This document shows, one piece after another, positions 5,555-7,780 of a DNA stretch of 7,780 nt. The number at the start of each line of letters is the position of its first letter. Within the stretch, counting starts at the first letter, position 1. A program made the position numbers and the translations under genes. Location: assembly GCA_964559535.1 (NCBI GenBank), contig CAZLIC010000129.1, positions 1 through 7,780 on the forward strand, in the 5' to 3' direction. The notes under the pieces were generated by a model, which was not told the origin of the DNA, searched no databases, and worked only from the letters and a program-made list of their open reading frames with translations. This DNA is from CAZLIC01 sp964559535 (GTDB lineage Bacteria; Pseudomonadota; Alphaproteobacteria; Rhodobacterales; Rhodobacteraceae).

Positions 5555-5787
5555 CCGGGTGCCTTCGTCGTCAGCGCCAGGGCGTGCAGCGCCCCCTGCG
5601 GGCCGTCCATCCGGCCCTTCAGGCTGGCATAGACCGCGCGCTGCTGCTGCACCCGGTTCATGCCGCGGAAACTTTCGTCGATCACCTCGGCCGAAAAGTG
5701 CTGGCCGTCGTCACCCTGCACCCGGATCACCGCGTTCGGAAACGCCGCGCGGATCAGGTTCTCGATATCGTTCGCTTCCATGGCCAT
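5551..5787 (-). CDS. bolA: BolA-family protein (IbaG-like)
   Basis: BolA proteins form [2Fe-2S] heterodimers with CGFS glutaredoxins. The 78-aa product has the compact BolA fold: helix EANDIENLIRAAFP (4-17), strand VIRVQGDDGQHFSAEVID (20-37), the signature SFRGMNRVQQQRAVYASL (39-56) and the C-terminal LHALAL strand with the conserved His68 that can ligate the cluster. The short hairpin and lack of a C-terminal extension are closer to IbaG than to E. coli BolA. ATG 5787 is chosen because GAGGGGG lies 8 nt upstream (5796-5802); ATG 5781 is too far away. The stop overlaps the next gene's start (ATGA). It lies 58 nt downstream of ridA and may share its transcript. Confidence 0.93.
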   Translation of the reverse strand: MAMEANDIENLIRAAFPNAVIRVQGDDGQHFSAEVIDESFRGMNRVQQQRAVYASLKGRMDGPQGALHALALTTKAPG

Positions 5788-5845
5788 CGACGCTGCCCCC
5801 TCAGCCGGAAATCTAGGCACGCCCGCGGGCGGCTGCAAGCACCGA

Positions 5846-6199
5846 TCAGGGCAGCGCGGCGGTGATGATGATCTCGACCAGATACCCGGGGCCGGTCAGC
5901 TTCGATTCGCCGGTGGCGCGGGCCGGGGCGTTGCCGGGCGAAACCCACTCTTCCCAGGCGCGGTTCATCTCGGGGGCGGTGGTCACATCGGCCAGCCAGA
6001 TCTGCGCCCTCAGGATGCGGCTCTTGTCCGTGCCCGCCAGCGCCAGCAGCCGGTCCACCTCGGCCAGGCAGGTGACGGTCTGCGCATGGACGCTGTCGCC
6101 GGGATGGCCCAGCTGCCCCGCCAGATAGACGATGCCGTTGTGCACCACGGCGTCGCTCAGGCGTTTGCCGGGGTCGATGCGGATGATGTCGCTTGCCAT
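5846..6199 (-). CDS. RidA-family (YjgF/YER057c/UK114) protein
   Basis: RidA proteins hydrolyse reactive enamine/imine intermediates made by PLP enzymes; some subfamilies have other or unknown activities. The 117-aa product has the family core: VVHNGIVYLAGQLG (18-31), IWLADVTTAPEMNRAWEEW (67-85) and NAPARAT (90-96), with the conserved substrate-carboxylate Arg at R94 and LVEI (107-110) with E109. The pattern is nearer to the YoaB-like branch than to E. coli RidA itself, so the specific activity is uncertain. ATG 6199 is chosen because AGGAGG (6206-6211) sits 6 nt upstream. That site can also pair with GGCCT (antiparallel arms at 6203-6207 and 6217-6221) in a small hairpin. The protein is cytosolic, with no signal. 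Confidence 0.92.
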   Translation of the reverse strand: MASDIIRIDPGKRLSDAVVHNGIVYLAGQLGHPGDSVHAQTVTCLAEVDRLLALAGTDKSRILRAQIWLADVTTAPEMNRAWEEWVSPGNAPARATGESKLTGPGYLVEIIITAALP

Positions 6200-6257
6200 G
6201 CGGGCCTCCTGTTTGCAGGCCGCCTGCCTAGCCCGACCGGCGCGCGAAGGAAAGCCG

Positions 6258-6557
6258 TCAGCCCTTGCGCGAACAGGTAAAGCTGTCGCCCGAGGCATGC
6301 GAAAGCCACTGCATCTCGGTGGCGGCGTCGTTCACGGCCACGGAAATGCGGTAGCCGTCCGAAAACGTCATGGTGAACTCGTGGCCGTCCCCCTCGATGG
6401 TCTGCATCTCCTTCGGCCCGGCACCGGCATCATAGGTGGTTTCGGTGAAGGTCATCATGGTGATGCCGCAATCCCAGGTGCCGACGAACCGCAGGTCCCT
6501 GGCCTGTGCCGCACCGGGCAGCAGCAGGGCCGCAATCAGGAAAATCCGGCACATCAT
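6258..6557 (-). CDS. Small secreted protein of unknown function
   Basis: The 99-aa product starts with a clear Sec signal peptide (CRIFLIAALLLPGAAQA, residues 3-19, cut predicted after AQA at 17-19). The mature part is about 80 aa, rich in alternating polar/aromatic residues (FVGTWDCG at 24-31, then several short strands) and looks like a small beta-sheet protein of the periplasm. Cys30 and Cys95 lie near the two ends of the mature chain and could form a disulfide. I do not recognise a named family. ATG 6557 is preferred, with GGTGG (6563-6567) 5 nt upstream; ATG 6554 and GTG 6566 are alternatives. The start is only 22 nt past the tRNA-Gly CCA end, so it may share the tRNA transcript. ridA follows after 58 nt. 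Confidence 0.8.
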   Translation of the reverse strand: MMCRIFLIAALLLPGAAQARDLRFVGTWDCGITMMTFTETTYDAGAGPKEMQTIEGDGHEFTMTFSDGYRISVAVNDAATEMQWLSHASGDSFTCSRKG

Positions 6558-6579
6558 GGCAACCACCGCGGTCAGGGGA

Positions 6580-6653
6580 TGGAGCGGGTGAAGGGAATCG
6601 AACCCTCGTCGTAAGCTTGGGAAGCTTCTGCTCTACCATTGAGCTACACCCGC
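6580..6653 (-). tRNA. tRNA-Gly (anticodon CCC), CCA encoded
   Basis: The 74-nt gene folds as a complete tRNA. The acceptor stem GCGGGTG/CACCCGC has 7 perfect pairs, the D arm is GCTC/GAGC around AATGGTA, the anticodon loop is TTCCCAA with anticodon CCC (plus-strand 6619-6621), and the T arm is GAGGG-TTCGATT-CCCTT. The discriminator is T and the CCA is encoded (6580-6582). The anticodon stem GAAGC/GCTTA has a G-A mismatch at its top pair (27-43). It reads GGG codons. The sequence is close in pattern to E. coli tRNA-Gly(CCC). No terminator separates it from the secreted-protein gene 22 nt downstream. Confidence 0.97.
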
Positions 6654-6662
6654 GTCGTGCTT

Positions 6663-6691
6663 CCATTACCGCGCCCCCGCCCGCCGGGCAA
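6663..6691 (-). promoter_or_regulatory. Putative promoter of tRNA-Gly
   Basis: On the minus strand, TTGCCC (6691-6686) and TAATGG (6668-6663) are separated by 17 bp. They lie about 10 nt before the tRNA 5' end, in the 68-bp gap after the sulfotransferase gene. The -35 is fair and the -10 weak. A small GGGCA-N7-TGCCC hairpin (6686-6702) overlaps the -35 and could instead end the sulfotransferase transcript. Confidence 0.3.
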
Positions 6692-6721
6692 GAGGCCTGC
6701 CCCGCCCGACACCGTTCCCGG

Positions 6722-7324
6722 TCAGCCGACCGGTCCGCCCTCGGCCGCCGCATGCATGGCAAAATCCCGCGCCGCCGCCTTGCGCAGCATGGCCCGGACC
6801 CCGTCCGACAGCGGCGTCGCTGCCTCGGGTGACACGTTCACCCGCGGCAACTGCACGGCCCGCCCCAGCCGCGATGCCAGAAAGGCGGTGAACCGGTCCA
6901 TGTCCTCATACCGGAACAGGTGGTCCACCCCCATGCCCTGCCGCGCCTGCAGGAACTTGGCCTGCGACCCCACCGCGGCAAACTGCGGCTGCGGGTCGCT
7001 GCACCAGCCGGTCACGAAGTCGTTGAACGTCATGCCGACGGTGCCATTGCCTGCCTTGGTATCCGGCCGCTGCCGATAGCGGAACCAGCTGCCCAGCCAG
7101 TCCTCGGGCTGCCGAATCAGCGCGCAGACGGCAAAGTCATGGCCCGACGACTGCTTCAGGAACGGCCCGATGAAGCGGTGATGGCGATGCACCGTCGTGT
7201 GTTTCAGCAGCGGCGGGCGCAGGATCGTCAGTGCCGCATGGTCCGCCAGCGCGGCCTCGATGGCCGAAGACCCCGTCTTGGGCGTGGCCAGGAAGACCAG
7301 CCGCGCCTCCCAGAACACCAGCAT
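6722..7324 (-). CDS. Sulfotransferase-family protein
   Basis: The 200-aa protein has the PAPS-dependent sulfotransferase signature: strand LVFLATPKTGSSAIEAAL (9-26), where PKTGSS is the 5'-phosphosulfate-binding loop with Lys16 as the likely catalytic residue. A second segment ALIRQPEDWLGSWFRYR fits the 3'-phosphate-binding strand-helix, with its conserved Arg and Ser. Such enzymes transfer sulfate from PAPS to sugars, lipids or peptides; the acceptor here is unknown. The length is short for the family but both cofactor motifs are present. ATG 7324 is chosen because GGGAGA lies about 8 nt upstream; the GTG at 7330 is only 2-3 nt from that site. No signal or membrane segment is present. The gene is divergent from recA across 191 bp. 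Confidence 0.85.
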   Translation of the reverse strand: MLVFWEARLVFLATPKTGSSAIEAALADHAALTILRPPLLKHTTVHRHHRFIGPFLKQSSGHDFAVCALIRQPEDWLGSWFRYRQRPDTKAGNGTVGMTFNDFVTGWCSDPQPQFAAVGSQAKFLQARQGMGVDHLFRYEDMDRFTAFLASRLGRAVQLPRVNVSPEAATPLSDGVRAMLRKAAARDFAMHAAAEGGPVG

Positions 7325-7404
7325 CGGCACTTTCTCCCATGTGGACCGCTTGCGTAAACCATCCCTTAACCGAATCCGTCAAGAAAGGTTTTGCGAAAAT
7401 GCGG

Positions 7405-7433
7405 TTGATATGTTCCCGTTTTGATCGCATAAG
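7405..7433 (+). promoter_or_regulatory. Putative recA promoter
   Basis: TTGATA (7405-7410) and CATAAG (7428-7433) are separated by 17 bp. The first SOS box (7412-7426) fills the spacer, the usual position for a LexA-repressed promoter. The start site would be near 7440, at the second SOS box. The elements are visible; promoter activity is inferred. Confidence 0.5.
7412..7426 (+). promoter_or_regulatory. SOS box 1 of recA (GTTC-N7-GATC)
   Basis: GTTC-CCGTTTT-GATC matches the variant SOS box I recall as described for Rhodobacter sphaeroides recA, one base off the general GTTC-N7-GTTC. It sits between the putative -35 and -10. Confidence 0.7.
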
Positions 7434-7438
7434 GAACG

Positions 7439-7453
7439 GAACGTTACGGGAAC
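7439..7453 (+). promoter_or_regulatory. SOS box 2 of recA (GAAC-N7-GAAC)
   Basis: GAAC-GTTACGG-GAAC is the exact reverse-complement form of the alphaproteobacterial consensus. A third GAAC (7434-7437) lies just before it. It would cover the predicted transcript start. Confidence 0.8.
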
Positions 7454-7475
7454 AAGAAACCTGACAGCGTCGATT

Positions 7476-7491
7476 GCCGCCCGCGGGCGGC
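7476..7491. repeat. 16-bp perfect palindrome in the recA leader
   Basis: GCCGCCCG/CGGGCGGC is a perfect palindrome ending 24 nt before the recA start. In RNA it would form a 6-bp stem with a CGCG loop. No T-run follows, so a terminator is unlikely; it may be a leader hairpin or chance in GC-rich DNA. Confidence 0.6.
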
Positions 7492-7515
7492 CATGCAACA
7501 AGGTAGGCAGGCAAC

Positions 7516-7780
7516 ATGGCGGCGACCCTTCTGGACATGAAAGACAAGCGCGACACCGACAAGGCCAAGGCGCTGGAAAGCGCGCTTGCACAGATCGAGC
7601 GCCAGTTCGGCAAGGGCTCGATCATGAAGCTGGGCAAGGACAGCCCGGTGATGGATATCGAGTCCACCTCGACAGGCTCGCTTGGCCTTGACATCGCGCT
7701 GGGCATCGGCGGCCTGCCCAAGGGCCGGATCATCGAGATCTACGGGCCGGAAAGCTCGGGCAAGACGACGCTGACGCTGC
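7516..7780 (+). CDS. recA: Recombinase RecA, N-terminal part (cut by window end)
   Basis: RecA forms filaments on single-stranded DNA, carries out homologous pairing and triggers LexA self-cleavage. The first 88 residues are present and the reading frame runs open off the right edge. Seen are the N-terminal oligomerisation helix (KALESALAQIERQFGKGSIM, 18-37), the STGSLGLDIALGIGGLPKGR segment (52-71) and the Walker A motif GPESSGKT (77-84). ATG 7516 is the natural start: protein similarity begins there, with GGCAGG 4 nt upstream. An out-of-frame ATG at 7493 is ignored. Two SOS boxes and a palindromic leader precede the gene. It is divergent from the sulfotransferase gene. Confidence 0.98.
   Translation, partial: MAATLLDMKDKRDTDKAKALESALAQIERQFGKGSIMKLGKDSPVMDIESTSTGSLGLDIALGIGGLPKGRIIEIYGPESSGKTTLTL

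Noticed and set aside
5821..5833. GCCCGCGGGCGGC shared with the recA leader palindrome (7479-7491)
   Set aside because: A 13-base match of pure GC in a high-GC window is not strong evidence of a repeat family, and the flanks differ.
6580..6653. tRNA-Gly as an integration site
   Set aside because: No integrase gene and no direct repeat of the tRNA 3' end is visible in the window.
7353..7382. Minus-strand promoter for the sulfotransferase gene (TTGACG at 7382-7377)
   Set aside because: The -35 is good but the best -10 (GTTTAC or TTTACG) matches only about half the consensus, so it was not listed as a feature.

Overview
The window is high-GC DNA that reads as an ordinary chromosomal segment of an alphaproteobacterium of the Rhodobacter/Paracoccus group (Rhodobacteraceae in the broad sense). 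The reasons are the RecA N-terminus, the MmcB-type nuclease, the GTTC/GAAC-N7 SOS boxes typical of alphaproteobacteria, the CGFS glutaredoxin-BolA pair and the transketolase-ZapA neighbourhood. No insertion sequence, phage gene or CRISPR array is visible.

Layout: bases 1-70 are a 15-bp tandem repeat that runs over the end of msrB, which encodes an exported methionine-R-sulfoxide reductase on the minus strand. Divergent from it is mmcB, an SOS-type DNA repair nuclease with a perfect GTTC-N7-GTTC box just before its start. A 68-aa protein follows on the minus strand, with a divergent GNAT acetyltransferase, then a hairpin and the large minus-strand transketolase gene tkt (1980-4019). Divergent from tkt, a plus-strand pair encodes a coiled-coil protein and ZapA with an overlapping start and stop, ended by a strong bidirectional hairpin (4971-5005).

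From 7324 back to 5013 everything is on the minus strand, listed here in transcription order: a sulfotransferase-like protein, tRNA-Gly(CCC) with encoded CCA, a small secreted protein starting 22 nt after the tRNA, a RidA-family protein, BolA, a previously unlisted 56-aa single-span membrane protein, and the monothiol glutaredoxin GrxD. bolA, the 56-aa gene and grxD are joined by ATGA overlaps at both junctions. This is the most interesting arrangement here: a tiny acidic/basic membrane protein translationally coupled between the two partners of the known Grx4-BolA [2Fe-2S] complex.

The right end holds the first 88 codons of recA with two SOS boxes upstream. recA and mmcB therefore form two likely LexA targets within 7 kb. 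Several genes (msrB, tkt, zapA) also have short tandem duplications that run across their stop codons. No gene-free stretch exceeds 300 bases; the longest are 4020-4221 and 7325-7515.
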